Numbered from the stretch's first letter, positions 6,809 to 15,762 are shown. The stretch: DNA of 17,186 nt from JACKGW01 sp964586025 (GCA_964586025.1 CAZPGF010000055.1:1-17186); one strand, 5' to 3'. Program-made: numbers and translations. The notes: generated by a model not told the origin, from the letters alone.

Positions 6809-7564
6809 TTAGGACCGCTCGCTGAGTTGTGCGCGAGGGCCGGACCCCTTCCTCCTGAACGGGTACGCGGCGTCGTACGCGGCGCGGAACGGTTCGGGCG
6901 CGATCCGGTCGGTCCCGAGCAGGCACGCGAGGTCGTAGCGCGCACGCCGCCGCCATCCGCCGACGCCGCCCCGGCGGCAGTCGAGCAGCCAGAGGGACGG
7001 ATCGTCGATCCCGCGCGGGCGCGCCAGCACGTTGCGCGGAAAGAGGTCGCGGTGGTGGAAGCCGGCCGCGTGCATTCGACCGACGATGCCGCCGAGCGCA
7101 CGCGCGAGCGCCGAGCGCTGCGGCTCGGTCGCGAACGGATCGTCCGCGCCGCACATCGCCCAGGTCGCCAGGTCCGGTGCGTCGTCCACCCACTCCGTCA
7201 GGATCGCGTGCGCGAGGAGGCGGCCACGACGGGCGATCGACGCGGCCGCGATCGGCCGCACCGCGGGCAGATCGTGCGCGCGCAGCCAGGTCAGGGCGTG
7301 AAACTCGGTGACGCACGGCGCGCGGCCCCAGAGGGTGCCGCGTGCCGCGAGGCCGAGGCTCTCGTGCCACCTCGGGTACGCGTACGCCTTCAGGTAGAAG
7401 CGCCCGCACGTCCCGTCGATCGGCCGCTCGACGATCCGCCGGACGCTGTGCGGGCGCGGACCGACGGCGAGCGCGACGAGCGCCTCGGCGGTGTCGAGCC
7501 CGGCCGTGGTCAGGGCGCCGCGAAGGTCTGGCGGGGCCTCGAACCGGATCCTGTCGCGACCCAC
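6809..7564 (-). CDS. InaA/Kdo-kinase (WaaP/KdkA)-like protein kinase-fold protein
   Basis: The 251-residue protein has the compact kinase fold of the lipopolysaccharide kinase (InaA/KdkA) family. Landmarks: a nucleotide-binding lysine in GRFYLKAY (K59), a helix-C glutamate in VTEFHAL (E87), a hinge region ILTEWVDDAPDL (121-132), the catalytic loop HHRDLFPRNVL (H170-L180, catalytic D173 and N178) and the metal-binding LLDCRRGG (D195). Family members phosphorylate core sugars such as Kdo or heptose of lipopolysaccharide with ATP at the cytoplasmic side of the inner membrane; the true substrate here is unknown. The GTG start at 7564 lies only 3 bases after the DedA-like stop, with AAGGAGG inside the end of that gene eight bases upstream. 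The two are therefore an operon, fitting an envelope role. It ends just before repeat copy A. Confidence 0.85.
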   Translation of the reverse strand: MGRDRIRFEAPPDLRGALTTAGLDTAEALVALAVGPRPHSVRRIVERPIDGTCGRFYLKAYAYPRWHESLGLAARGTLWGRAPCVTEFHALTWLRAHDLPAVRPIAAASIARRGRLLAHAILTEWVDDAPDLATWAMCGADDPFATEPQRSALARALGGIVGRMHAAGFHHRDLFPRNVLARPRGIDDPSLWLLDCRRGGVGGWRRRARYDLACLLGTDRIAPEPFRAAYDAAYPFRRKGSGPRAQLSERS

Positions 7565-7567
7565 GCC

Positions 7568-8269
7568 TCAGGCCTCCTTGTCGCGGCGGCGCCACGCGCG
7601 AATCGCGACGACGACGAGCGCCGCGAGGACCGCCGGAACGATCCAGCGCGCCCACGAACCGAGGCGCGCCATCAGCGCGGGCGCGTCGTCGAGCGCCCAG
7701 CCGAGCAGGAACGGCCACCCGCCGCTCGCGAGGAGCAGCGGCGCATCGATCGCGAGGAACCGTCGCCGCGACATTCCCGCGGCCCCCGCCGCGAGAAACG
7801 TGGCGACGCGCGTGCCCATCACGAACCGCGCCACGCCGACCGCGCACCCGCCGCGTCGTCGGACGAACGCCCGCATCCGCGCCCGCTTCCGCCGCGGGAC
7901 GCGGCGCATGACCCGCGATCGACGGAGGGCCGGGCCGAGTCGACGACCGAATTCGAACACGGCGAGGTCGAGCAACAGCACGGTGCCGAAGGGAACGCCG
8001 AACGCGACCGGGATCGGCAGCGCGCCCGTGCGCGCGCTCCATCCCGCCCACGCGAACACGCCTTCCTCCGGCAGCGGCGCGCCCGCGAGTCCCGCGAGCA
8101 GCAGCAACACGAGCATCTCCGGTGTCGCCGACGCATCGAGATCGAGTGCGAGCATCGGCACGATCATCCACGCGAGGCACGGCGCAACGAACGCGCGTCG
8201 CACGATGCGACGCGCGCGCATCGCATCTCGCTCCATCAAGTTGAGAGGACGAACGCGCGTCGCGAGCAT
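7568..8269 (-). CDS. DedA/VTT-domain membrane protein
   Basis: Up to 233 residues with the DedA (VTT/SNARE-associated) pattern. A first hydrophobic stretch lies near residues 28-44, then MLVLLLLAGLAGAPLPEEGVFAWAG, matching the family re-entrant loop PxPxE....AG, a second helix and FEFGRRLGP. After a very basic cytoplasmic stretch comes RFVMGTRVATFLAAGAAGMSRRRF, matching the conserved R(F)xPGxR....AG..M....F signature, and a C-terminal helix WIVPAVLAALVVVAIRAW. Family members include proteins acting in recycling of undecaprenyl phosphate or phospholipids across the inner membrane. The start is ambiguous: ATG 8269, or ATG 8236 or 8221 in the same frame; conserved sequence begins after all three. 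It is the first gene of the operon with the InaA-like kinase. A TCTCA-TTT-TGAGA inverted repeat lies just upstream (about 8274-8286). Confidence 0.82.
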   Translation of the reverse strand: MLATRVRPLNLMERDAMRARRIVRRAFVAPCLAWMIVPMLALDLDASATPEMLVLLLLAGLAGAPLPEEGVFAWAGWSARTGALPIPVAFGVPFGTVLLLDLAVFEFGRRLGPALRRSRVMRRVPRRKRARMRAFVRRRGGCAVGVARFVMGTRVATFLAAGAAGMSRRRFLAIDAPLLLASGGWPFLLGWALDDAPALMARLGSWARWIVPAVLAALVVVAIRAWRRRDKEA

Positions 8270-8608
8270 GCGTTTCTCATTTTGAGAGGCGCACCCCGTC
8301 GATGCACGGGAAACGCACCACGAAAACGTCGCGGCACGCGGTTTGTAATCGATGACAGCGACGTGCGCCTCCGGTGTGCGTCGTCACGCTGTGCGGGACC
8401 GATCGTCGATCCTGCTCGTCGTCGTCCAGCGTGTCGCGGTCGCACCCTCGCGGTTCGATCCGACATGCTGGACGCCGACGGGAAGGAGGTGACCGCGAAG
8501 TCGCGGTCAACCCGGTCGGTGTCGCGCCGGAGCGATCCGGCGCGCGGGCAGGTGACCGGCTCGAGAGCATCGCAATCCCCCTCGAGGGAAGGCAAGGAGA
8601 CACAGACC
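8270..8608. promoter_or_regulatory. Divergent intergenic region and leader of the H1-like gene
   Basis: This 339-bp region separates the DedA-like gene (minus) from the H1-like gene (plus) and holds no convincing gene of its own. It is locally less GC-rich near 8272-8350, where promoters are likely; TGTAAT at 8344-8349 is a weak plus-strand -10 candidate. The leader contains a perfect ribosome-binding sequence AAGGAGGTGA (8483-8492) and, overlapping it, a palindrome with arms TGACCGCGA and TCGCGGTCA (8490-8509). A GTG at 8489 opens a frame of 40 codons joined in phase to the H1-like gene, but its Ser/Arg-rich sequence does not look like protein. Confidence 0.45.
8490..8509. promoter_or_regulatory. 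Perfect 9-bp-arm palindrome overlapping an orphan Shine-Dalgarno sequence
   Basis: The arms TGACCGCGA and TCGCGGTCA are separated by AG. The left arm begins inside the perfect anti-16S match AAGGAGGTGA. It could be an operator, or an RNA hairpin that hides the ribosome-binding sequence. Confidence 0.45.
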
Positions 8609-8710
8609 ATGGCTGCGAAGAAGAAGAAGGGCCGCAAGAAGGCCGCCAAGAAGACCGCGAAGAAGGCCACGAAGAAGCGCAGCAAGAAGCGCGCGAGCCG
8701 CAAGAAGTAG
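8609..8710 (+). CDS. Tiny lysine/alanine-rich histone-H1-like protein
   Basis: The 33-residue protein contains 16 Lys, 4 Arg and 7 Ala and no acidic residue; the core is a KKAAKKTAKKATKK-type repeat. This is the composition of the C-terminal tail of histone H1 and of bacterial H1-like proteins (Hc1-type, AlgP tails), which bind and compact DNA without sequence specificity. At 33 residues it is much shorter than Hc1 and consists only of the tail. The ATG at 8609 is chosen because AAGGAG lies nine bases upstream and the lysine-rich character begins exactly there. The gene is followed 22 bases later by a strong terminator, so it is a self-contained, probably highly expressed monocistronic unit. 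Nucleoid binding is an inference from composition; binding to RNA or polyanions is an alternative. Confidence 0.8.
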   Translation: MAAKKKKGRKKAAKKTAKKATKKRSKKRASRKK

Positions 8711-8732
8711 GCTCCCTTCGGCCTTTCGACCG

Positions 8733-8774
8733 CGCGGCTCCGCCGTTTCGACGGCGGAGCCGTGTTTCGTTTTG
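8733..8774 (+). terminator. Strong intrinsic terminator of the H1-like gene
   Basis: A perfect 11-bp stem, CGGCTCCGCCG (8735-8745) with CGGCGGAGCCG (8752-8762) and loop TTTCGA, is extended by a G-T and a C-G pair. A T-rich tract TGTTTCGTTTT follows. The T-tract lies only on the plus-strand side, so it serves the H1-like gene. Confidence 0.88.
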
Positions 8775-8784
8775 GGGGTGCGAG

Positions 8785-8806
8785 GCCCGCCGCGGGATCG
8801 GCGGGC
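8785..8806. other. GC-rich hairpin in the convergent spacer
   Basis: GCCCGCCG (8785-8792) pairs with CGGCGGGC (8799-8806) around a 6-base loop, in the spacer between the H1-like terminator and the 3' end of the response regulator gene. No T-run follows on the minus strand, so it is at best a weak 3' stabilising hairpin for the regulator transcript. The rest of 8807-8899 shows nothing definable. Confidence 0.4.
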
Positions 8807-8899
8807 GCGCCCGGGGGGAGAGGCGAGCCGCGCCGAAGCGAGCACGGCGGGCCGCAGGCGACGGCCGCGAGCGACGAGGGTGGCGCGGGTTCGGGAGTC

Positions 8900-10342
<1,443 letters not shown>

Positions 10343-10399
10343 TATGGCACCGGGTGGGGACAGAGGCCAACTCCGAAGTGCGACGCGTGACGTTCGACG

Positions 10400-10498
10400 G
10401 GCCGCGTGGGATCGTCCCCTCGATCGCGAGACGGCGGCCGGATCGCCCCCGACACGCGAAGCCGCACGCCCGCCTGGTCGAAGCCCGTCCGGAGCGCC
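10400..10498 (-). repeat. Decayed third copy (C) of the dispersed structured repeat
   Basis: Read on the minus strand, 10479-10419 aligns with the core of copies A and B. GTGCGGCTTCGC is identical, then TCGGGGGCG, then GGCCGCCGT and TCGAG, with about 45 of 53 positions matching in the central block and GACC..GCGG..GTGCGG upstream. Similarity to both sides is weaker, so the outer limits given are approximate. It lies in the 165-bp spacer between the histidine kinase stop and the response regulator start, in the sense direction of those genes. The spacer holds no gene. Confidence 0.65.
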
Positions 10499-10507
10499 CG
10501 CGAAGGA

Positions 10508-12037
10508 TCACGCGTCGTCGGACGGCGACTCCGGCAACGGCCATCGGATCGAGACACCGGTGCCGCGCCCCTCGGCGCTCGCGAGCGACAGGCTCCCACC
10601 CGACGCGATCACGATTTCGCGCACGAGGTAGAGGCCGAGCCCCGATCCGCCCGACTTGCTCGTGAAGAACGGCTCCAGGACCCGCTCGCGGAGATCCTCG
10701 GGAATGCCCGGACCGTTGTCCTTGATCGTCAGCTTGGTCGACCGCCGCATCCGCCGGACGAAGACCGTCACGGCCCCGGCACGTCCGGCCTCGACCTGTT
10801 CGGCGAGCGCGTCGAGTGCGTTGCCGATCAGGTTCAGGAGGACCCGGCGGAGTTGGTGGCGGTCGAGGCGGATCGGGTGCGGACCGGGATCGACGCGGGC
10901 GCGCAGGACCACGCCCTGGTCGGCGGCCCGCTCCCGCTGCTCGCCGACGAACTCGGCGATCGCACGGCCGAGGTCCAGCTCCTCCGGCTGCTCGCCACCG
11001 ATCTGCGACAACGCGAGGTAGTGCGTGATGATCTGGTTCAGCCTCTCGATCTCCTCGCGGATCGCCGCGAGCGTCGGTCCGATCGCCGCCTGAACGTCCT
11101 CATGGCCCTCGAGTTCGTCTTCGAGGAGGTCCGTCGAGAGGAACAGGCTGTTCAGCGGGTTGCGGAACTCGTGCGCGACGCTGCCGGCGATCTTGGCCAT
11201 CGCCGAGAGTTTCTCGGTCTCGATCAGGCGCGCGCGAATCCGTTGGACCTCGGTGCGGTCGTGGACGACGAGAAGGTAGCGGTCCGGATCGGGAGCACGG
11301 CTTCCCGGTCGGAGCCTTGCGGCGTGGACGCGGACCGGAACTGCGTGGCCGGAAGCATGCAGCACGCCGGCTTCACGCCCGTCGACGCGGCCCGATCGGT
11401 CGACCTCCTCGAGGAGACGCGGCAGGAACTCGGACTCGGTGAAGCAGCGGTCGAGTCCTCGGCGCTGCACCTCGTAGCGGCGCCGCCCCGTGAGTCGCGA
11501 CGCGCCGACGCTCCAGAGGCCGACCTGACCGGACGCTCGGACGGTCAGCACAGCGTCGGGCAGCACGCGCAGGAGTCGCTCCAAGGTGCGGCGCATCGGA
11601 TCGAACGGCGCGAGACCGCGACCCGGCGACCTCGCGACGTCGTCGCGGGGCGAGCGACACAGGTGGAGCACCAGTGCGTCGGCCGCGGCGGCTCGTGCGG
11701 CCCGCTCCTCGGGCGACTCGGCGGCTTCCGACGGCAGGTCGCGAAGCGCGAGCACGACCGGGACGAGGCGCGGCGGTGGGATCGCACTCGCCGGTTCGTC
11801 GGCACGCAACGCGCGCACCGCGGCGAGCCGACCGGGCCCCCGCCGCGGGCTGCGCCGAACCGCCTCCAGCGCCGACGCGAGCTGCGTTCGCAGCGCGGCG
11901 CGATCGTTCGCATCGAGCGCGAACGCCCCGAGCACATCGTCGACCGTCGGCGCGCGGGGCGCCTTCGTAGATCCTGCGGACCGCTCCGCGGCGGTCAGCG
12001 AGGCAGGCGCGGAGGGCGGGCGATGGGCTGGGCGCAC
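10508..12037 (-). CDS. Cytoplasmic PAS-domain sensor histidine kinase (NtrB-like)
   Basis: This is a 509-residue protein from GTG 12037. It has a poorly conserved, Ala/Arg-rich N-terminal region (1-145), a PAS-like domain (about 150-262, ending VVHDRTEV), a dimerisation/phospho-acceptor helix with the H-box VAHEFRNP (H289), and a HATPase domain. The ATPase domain has N-box LNLIGNALDA (N406), G1 DNGPGI (440-445), F-box EPFFTSK and G2 GSGLGL (464-469). No transmembrane helix is present, so it senses an internal or partner-borne signal, as NtrB-type kinases do. It probably phosphorylates D67 of the adjacent regulator. GTG 12067 is an alternative start, but it would place part of the divergent inverted repeat inside the coding region. 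A TACGAT box lies 11 bases before GTG 12037 and there is no Shine-Dalgarno sequence. Confidence 0.9.
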   Translation of the reverse strand: MRPAHRPPSAPASLTAAERSAGSTKAPRAPTVDDVLGAFALDANDRAALRTQLASALEAVRRSPRRGPGRLAAVRALRADEPASAIPPPRLVPVVLALRDLPSEAAESPEERAARAAAADALVLHLCRSPRDDVARSPGRGLAPFDPMRRTLERLLRVLPDAVLTVRASGQVGLWSVGASRLTGRRRYEVQRRGLDRCFTESEFLPRLLEEVDRSGRVDGREAGVLHASGHAVPVRVHAARLRPGSRAPDPDRYLLVVHDRTEVQRIRARLIETEKLSAMAKIAGSVAHEFRNPLNSLFLSTDLLEDELEGHEDVQAAIGPTLAAIREEIERLNQIITHYLALSQIGGEQPEELDLGRAIAEFVGEQRERAADQGVVLRARVDPGPHPIRLDRHQLRRVLLNLIGNALDALAEQVEAGRAGAVTVFVRRMRRSTKLTIKDNGPGIPEDLRERVLEPFFTSKSGGSGLGLYLVREIVIASGGSLSLASAEGRGTGVSIRWPLPESPSDDA

Positions 12038-12050
12038 GACGGCTCGGGAT

Positions 12051-12089
12051 CGTACCGCACGCCTCACGCACCACGGGCGGGCGGTACGC
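12051..12089. promoter_or_regulatory. Symmetric divergent promoter region with inverted repeat
   Basis: CGTACCGC (12051-12058) and GCGGTACG (12081-12088) are perfect inverted repeats 22 bases apart. Each arm read outward is GCGGTACGAT (towards the histidine kinase) or GCGGTACGCT (towards the TPR operon), so each carries a TANNNT hexamer in the right direction for a -10 box. The spacing to the kinase start is 11 bases; the TPR gene has a longer leader with GGGAGG upstream of its ATG. Confidence 0.45.
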
Positions 12090-12124
12090 TCCGCAATCGT
12101 CGCCGTCGGGAGGTCGAAGCCGTC

Positions 12125-13990
12125 ATGCCGCGTCCGCATCGCCGACTCTGGGGAGTTGTCTTCGCGTGGGTCGCCGCGAGCGCGTTTGCCGCCCCGGACA
12201 CCCTCGACCCGGTGCGCGACGCGCTGCGCCGCGGCGACGTGGACGCGGTCGATGGGTCCCTCGTCGATCGGCTGGTGGACGATCCGCCGTCTGCGGACGT
12301 CCTGCTCGAATGCGCCTACCTCGCGCAGGAGGCCGAGGCGTCGGCGGCGACCTCGCACGTGCGGACACTCGCGAACCGCCTGCTCGATGACGGCAAAGGG
12401 CCGCCCGCGGCGCGCATCGCCCGTGGCTACGCGGCGCTCGGAACGGCGATCTGGTACTGGCGCAACAAGACGCAGGGATCGGCCATCGGGGGTCTGTTCG
12501 ACGAGGCTCTGGCGAGCGCGACGACCCGGAGCGGCGATCCGGCTGCCGACGACCTCGCCGCGCTGCTCGCGGCGCGGACGCGCGCGGCGCTCGGCGAGTT
12601 CGACGCGGCGATCGACGCCCTCGCGGCACGCCGCAAGGACGGCGCCGTCTCGACGTGGACGCCTCTGCTCGCGCTGTCCGAGGCCCGCCTGCGCTACGAC
12701 CGCGCCGCCGACGCGAGCCGGGACGCGGAAGGGAGCGCGCCCGACCCCCTGCGCGACGACCTCGAGACGGCCGCCGCCCTCTTCTCCGAGCACGACGCCG
12801 CGATCGACGCCCTGCTCGTGATCCCGTCCAAACGCGACGACCTCGCGGCGCGCTGCGCGTGGACACCGCACCGCCTCGGACGGGTCGACGACGCGATCGC
12901 CGCCTACGAGCGCCTGTACGCGCGCGGCGGAACGTCGAGCACGTACGCGGTCCGCGGACTCGTGAGCCTCCTCACCCATGAGCCGGATCGTTGTCACGCG
13001 ACCCTGCGCGCGTGGGCGATCGCCGCGGGACGCGCGGGGGCGATCGCGTGGGATGCGCTTGTGGCTTCCTTCATCGACGCGGGCCGACTCGGCCCGGCGC
13101 TCGCCGCGGCCGAGTCTCGTCGCGAGCTCGATCTCGACGATCCGGCCGGATGGCGCGCTGTCGCGAGTGTGTTCGAGGCGATGGACCAGCCCGAGGAGGC
13201 GATTCGACATCTCGAAGAGGCGCTGCGCCGCGCCCCCGACGACGCGGCGTCGATCGCCCGGTTCGACGCGATCGCGCGCGGGGCGATGGACGACGACCCC
13301 GACCGCACCATCGCGTGGTACGCGAGGCTCGTCGCCGTCAGCCCCAACGATCCGTTCCTCTGGAACAACTATGCGTTCCTGCTGCGTGAGCGCGTCGCGC
13401 CGCACACGACGATCGACGCCGCGGGCCTGCAGCGGTTGAAGCCGGATGCGCCCGCGGGCGCCCGGGCGATGCTCGATCGGTGCGTGGACGCGTACGAACG
13501 GGCGGTGGCCCTGATCGATCCCGCACAGGACGGTCAGCGCGACCTACAGGCCGACTGGGATCTCGCCACGGTCGTCAACGATCTCGGCCTCATGCTCCAC
13601 TACTTCGTTGACGTGCAGGACGCCCCGCGGGCGGAGGCGCTGTATCTGCGCGCTCTCTCGATGACCGAGGACGGCTACAAGGACAGTTACGTGCCGAACC
13701 TCCGACGTCTCTACGAACACGTCCTGACCGATCGTGAACTGGCCTGGTATCGCGCCGCCCAGAGGGCCGCCAACGGCCTCCTGATGGAGGTGGCACGCGA
13801 CGACGGCGGCTACGACCTCGTTCCGGACGATGCGAAGCGCGCCCAGGCCCGCGCCGACGCCGCGCGCCTTCGGACGCGGCTTCTCGACGAACTCGGCGTC
13901 CCCCCCGTCCCGTCGCCGGCGGACGATGTCCCGCCCGAGAACGCCCCGGCCCCTGCGGACGACGGGGCGCCCGAGCCGTCCCCGCGCTAA
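12125..13990 (+). CDS. Secreted TPR-type repeat protein 1 (paralogue of the next gene)
   Basis: The 621-residue protein has a signal peptide (1-22, cleavage after SAFA). The rest is almost all alpha-helical with TPR-like A/G/A/P periodicity, for example GRVDDAIAAYERLYARGG, QPEEAIRHLEEALRRAPDD and DRTIAWYARLVAVSPNDPFLWNNYAFLLRE. The C-terminal signature VVNDLGLMLHYFVDVQDAP..AE.LYLRAL is shared with the next gene. The last 40 residues are a Pro/Ala/Asp-rich tail. TPR repeats mediate protein-protein contacts, so it is probably a periplasmic scaffold; no catalytic motif is seen. The ATG at 12125 begins the signal peptide, with GGGAGG about 11 bases upstream. The open frame extends far upstream but there is the antisense shadow of the kinase gene. 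First gene of a three-gene operon divergent from the two-component system. Confidence 0.85.
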   Translation: MPRPHRRLWGVVFAWVAASAFAAPDTLDPVRDALRRGDVDAVDGSLVDRLVDDPPSADVLLECAYLAQEAEASAATSHVRTLANRLLDDGKGPPAARIARGYAALGTAIWYWRNKTQGSAIGGLFDEALASATTRSGDPAADDLAALLAARTRAALGEFDAAIDALAARRKDGAVSTWTPLLALSEARLRYDRAADASRDAEGSAPDPLRDDLETAAALFSEHDAAIDALLVIPSKRDDLAARCAWTPHRLGRVDDAIAAYERLYARGGTSSTYAVRGLVSLLTHEPDRCHATLRAWAIAAGRAGAIAWDALVASFIDAGRLGPALAAAESRRELDLDDPAGWRAVASVFEAMDQPEEAIRHLEEALRRAPDDAASIARFDAIARGAMDDDPDRTIAWYARLVAVSPNDPFLWNNYAFLLRERVAPHTTIDAAGLQRLKPDAPAGARAMLDRCVDAYERAVALIDPAQDGQRDLQADWDLATVVNDLGLMLHYFVDVQDAPRAEALYLRALSMTEDGYKDSYVPNLRRLYEHVLTDRELAWYRAAQRAANGLLMEVARDDGGYDLVPDDAKRAQARADAARLRTRLLDELGVPPVPSPADDVPPENAPAPADDGAPEPSPR

Positions 13991-14021
13991 TCTCGCCACC
14001 CCCACCTTCGGAGACTCGGTC

Positions 14022-15740
14022 ATGAGCAGGTTCCCTCTCCGCGGCATGTCGCTCTCGAGCACGCTGTTCCTCTCGATCGTGGCGGCGGCGGGCATTCGCC
14101 CCGCCCTCGCGGCGCCCGGCGCCGCCGAGGCGAAAGCCGCCGCGGCCGAGCAGGACTGGGATCGCGCCGCCACCGAGTGGCAGGGCGTCGTCAAGGCCAA
14201 GCCTTCCGATCGCGAAGCGATCATCGGCTTCGCCAGTGCGGTGCGCGACGGACGCCTCTACGACTTCGCCACCGACGCGGACGTCGCGCTCCGTGTCCTG
14301 ACCCAGAAGAACGAGAAGGACGGCGAGGCGTGGGCTCTTCGCGGCGAGATCGCGCTGCTCCGCGGTGAGTCGCCGGCGGCGGGGGGCGGCGCGAAGTTCC
14401 TCTACGCTGACGCCGAAGCGCATCTGAAGCTGGCGGCCGAGGTGCAGCCCGACCTGGAGGCCGCCGCGACCGGTCTCGCCCGCGTGCAGTTCGGTCTCGG
14501 CAACTACCAGGAGGCGATCGACGCGCTGAACGCGTATCTCGCGCGGGGGACCAAGACGCAGGCCCGCGCCCTGTTCTGGCTCGGCGAGATCCATTACCGC
14601 CTCGCGTTGAACGCCCACAAGGACGCCGGCCAGACGTATCCGGTCGCGGGCGAGGTCAAGCGCCTGTTCGAGGAGGCGCGCCACGCGCTCGAGAAGAGCG
14701 CCGCGGCCGACGGGTCCTTCGCGCCGGCGTGGATGGACCTCGCGTACACGTGTCAGTACCTGCAGGACGTGAACGGCGCCGCGAAGGCGTACGAGGCGGC
14801 GGCGCGCGTCGCCCCCCACAACGACGCGGCCCTGCGCGGCCTCGCCTCGGTGCTGACCTACGAGCCGAAGCGGTACCTGGAGACGCTCGCGGGAATCGTC
14901 AAGGACAAGCCGCGCCACCCGATGGCGAACTACTACCTGGCGCAGGCGTACCTTTCGACGAACGACGCCGCGGATCGCAAGAAGGCGCTCGACAGCCTGA
15001 AGATCGCGACCGAGACGCTTCGATTCCCCGCGAACGCCTGGGTCCAGATCGGCGACGTCGAGCTGATGGGCGGCAATCGCGTCGCCGCCGAGAAGGCCTG
15101 GTTCAAGGCCCTCGAGACGGATCCCCACAACGAGTTGGCAGCGTGGAAGTTGGAAGAGCCGCTCCGCGAAACCGGCATGGTCCGCGCGAAGGGCTCGCTG
15201 CGCGCCGCGCAGGAGGTGATCGCCGATTACAAGAAGCTGCTCGACCGGGCACCGCGCAACACGCTGCTCCTGAACAACCTCGCGTTCATCCTTCGCGAGG
15301 CGTACGGCGCGCACGCGGGTGACGCGTCGTGGAGGCCCATCCTCGACGCGTGCACCGAGACGTACGTGCGCGCTTCGGAGATCATCGGCGAGTTCGGCGC
15401 CGAGCATCAGAACATGCCCCTGAGCGCGCGCTTGAGCAATGCCCAGGTCGTCAGCGACACCGGGTTGATGTTCCAGTTCTATCCACAGACGCGCGACCTG
15501 AAGCGCGCCGAATCGTACTACCTCATCGCCCTCGACTGGAGCGACAACGGCTACTGGGATGCGTTCAACAACCTGACGCAGATCTGGCAGGAGGCCCAGC
15601 GCTGGGAGGAGATCTACGATCTCGCCGACGCGGCCGCCGAGTCGCTCGTGGACGCCGAGGGCAATCCGTCGGACTCGATGCGCGCCCGCGCTCGCGCAAT
15701 GGCGGATCAGCTCGTGCAGAACGGAAGGGTCGACCGCTGA
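14022..15740 (+). CDS. Secreted TPR-type repeat protein 2 (paralogue of the previous gene)
   Basis: The 572-residue protein has a signal peptide (1-30, cleavage after RPALA) followed by TPR-like helices throughout: AAEQDWDRAATEWQGVVKAKP, GNYQEAIDALNAYLARG, QDVNGAAKAYEAAARVAPHN and NRVAAEKAWFKALETDPHN. The segment TLLLNNLAFILREAYG and the later VVSDTGLMFQFYPQTRDLKRAESYYLIAL correspond to WNNYAFLLRE and VVNDLGLMLHYF...AEALYLRAL of the upstream protein in the same order, so the two are tandem paralogues that have diverged strongly. It lacks the Pro-rich tail of protein 1. The ATG at 14022 has GGAG eight bases upstream and lies 31 bp after the previous stop, so it is co-transcribed. Probable periplasmic protein-interaction scaffold; partner unknown. 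Confidence 0.87.
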   Translation: MSRFPLRGMSLSSTLFLSIVAAAGIRPALAAPGAAEAKAAAAEQDWDRAATEWQGVVKAKPSDREAIIGFASAVRDGRLYDFATDADVALRVLTQKNEKDGEAWALRGEIALLRGESPAAGGGAKFLYADAEAHLKLAAEVQPDLEAAATGLARVQFGLGNYQEAIDALNAYLARGTKTQARALFWLGEIHYRLALNAHKDAGQTYPVAGEVKRLFEEARHALEKSAAADGSFAPAWMDLAYTCQYLQDVNGAAKAYEAAARVAPHNDAALRGLASVLTYEPKRYLETLAGIVKDKPRHPMANYYLAQAYLSTNDAADRKKALDSLKIATETLRFPANAWVQIGDVELMGGNRVAAEKAWFKALETDPHNELAAWKLEEPLRETGMVRAKGSLRAAQEVIADYKKLLDRAPRNTLLLNNLAFILREAYGAHAGDASWRPILDACTETYVRASEIIGEFGAEHQNMPLSARLSNAQVVSDTGLMFQFYPQTRDLKRAESYYLIALDWSDNGYWDAFNNLTQIWQEAQRWEEIYDLADAAAESLVDAEGNPSDSMRARARAMADQLVQNGRVDR

Positions 15741-15762
15741 GGCGGCGATGGGAGGATCGATC

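Noticed and set aside
6473..8608. Long plus-strand frame ending in the H1-like protein
   Set aside because: It is antisense to the DedA-like and kinase-like genes and extremely Arg/Pro/Ala-rich. Only the final 33 codons have their own ribosome-binding site and composition.
10406..12124. Open plus-strand frame running antisense across the whole histidine kinase into the TPR1 gene
   Set aside because: The minus strand here encodes clear kinase motifs. The plus frame is a GC-driven shadow with no domain, and real coding begins at the signal peptide at 12125.
12068..13405. Minus-strand upstream extension of the histidine kinase frame
   Set aside because: It is antisense to the TPR1 gene, which has a signal peptide and TPR periodicity. 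The extension is Arg/Val-rich shadow sequence.
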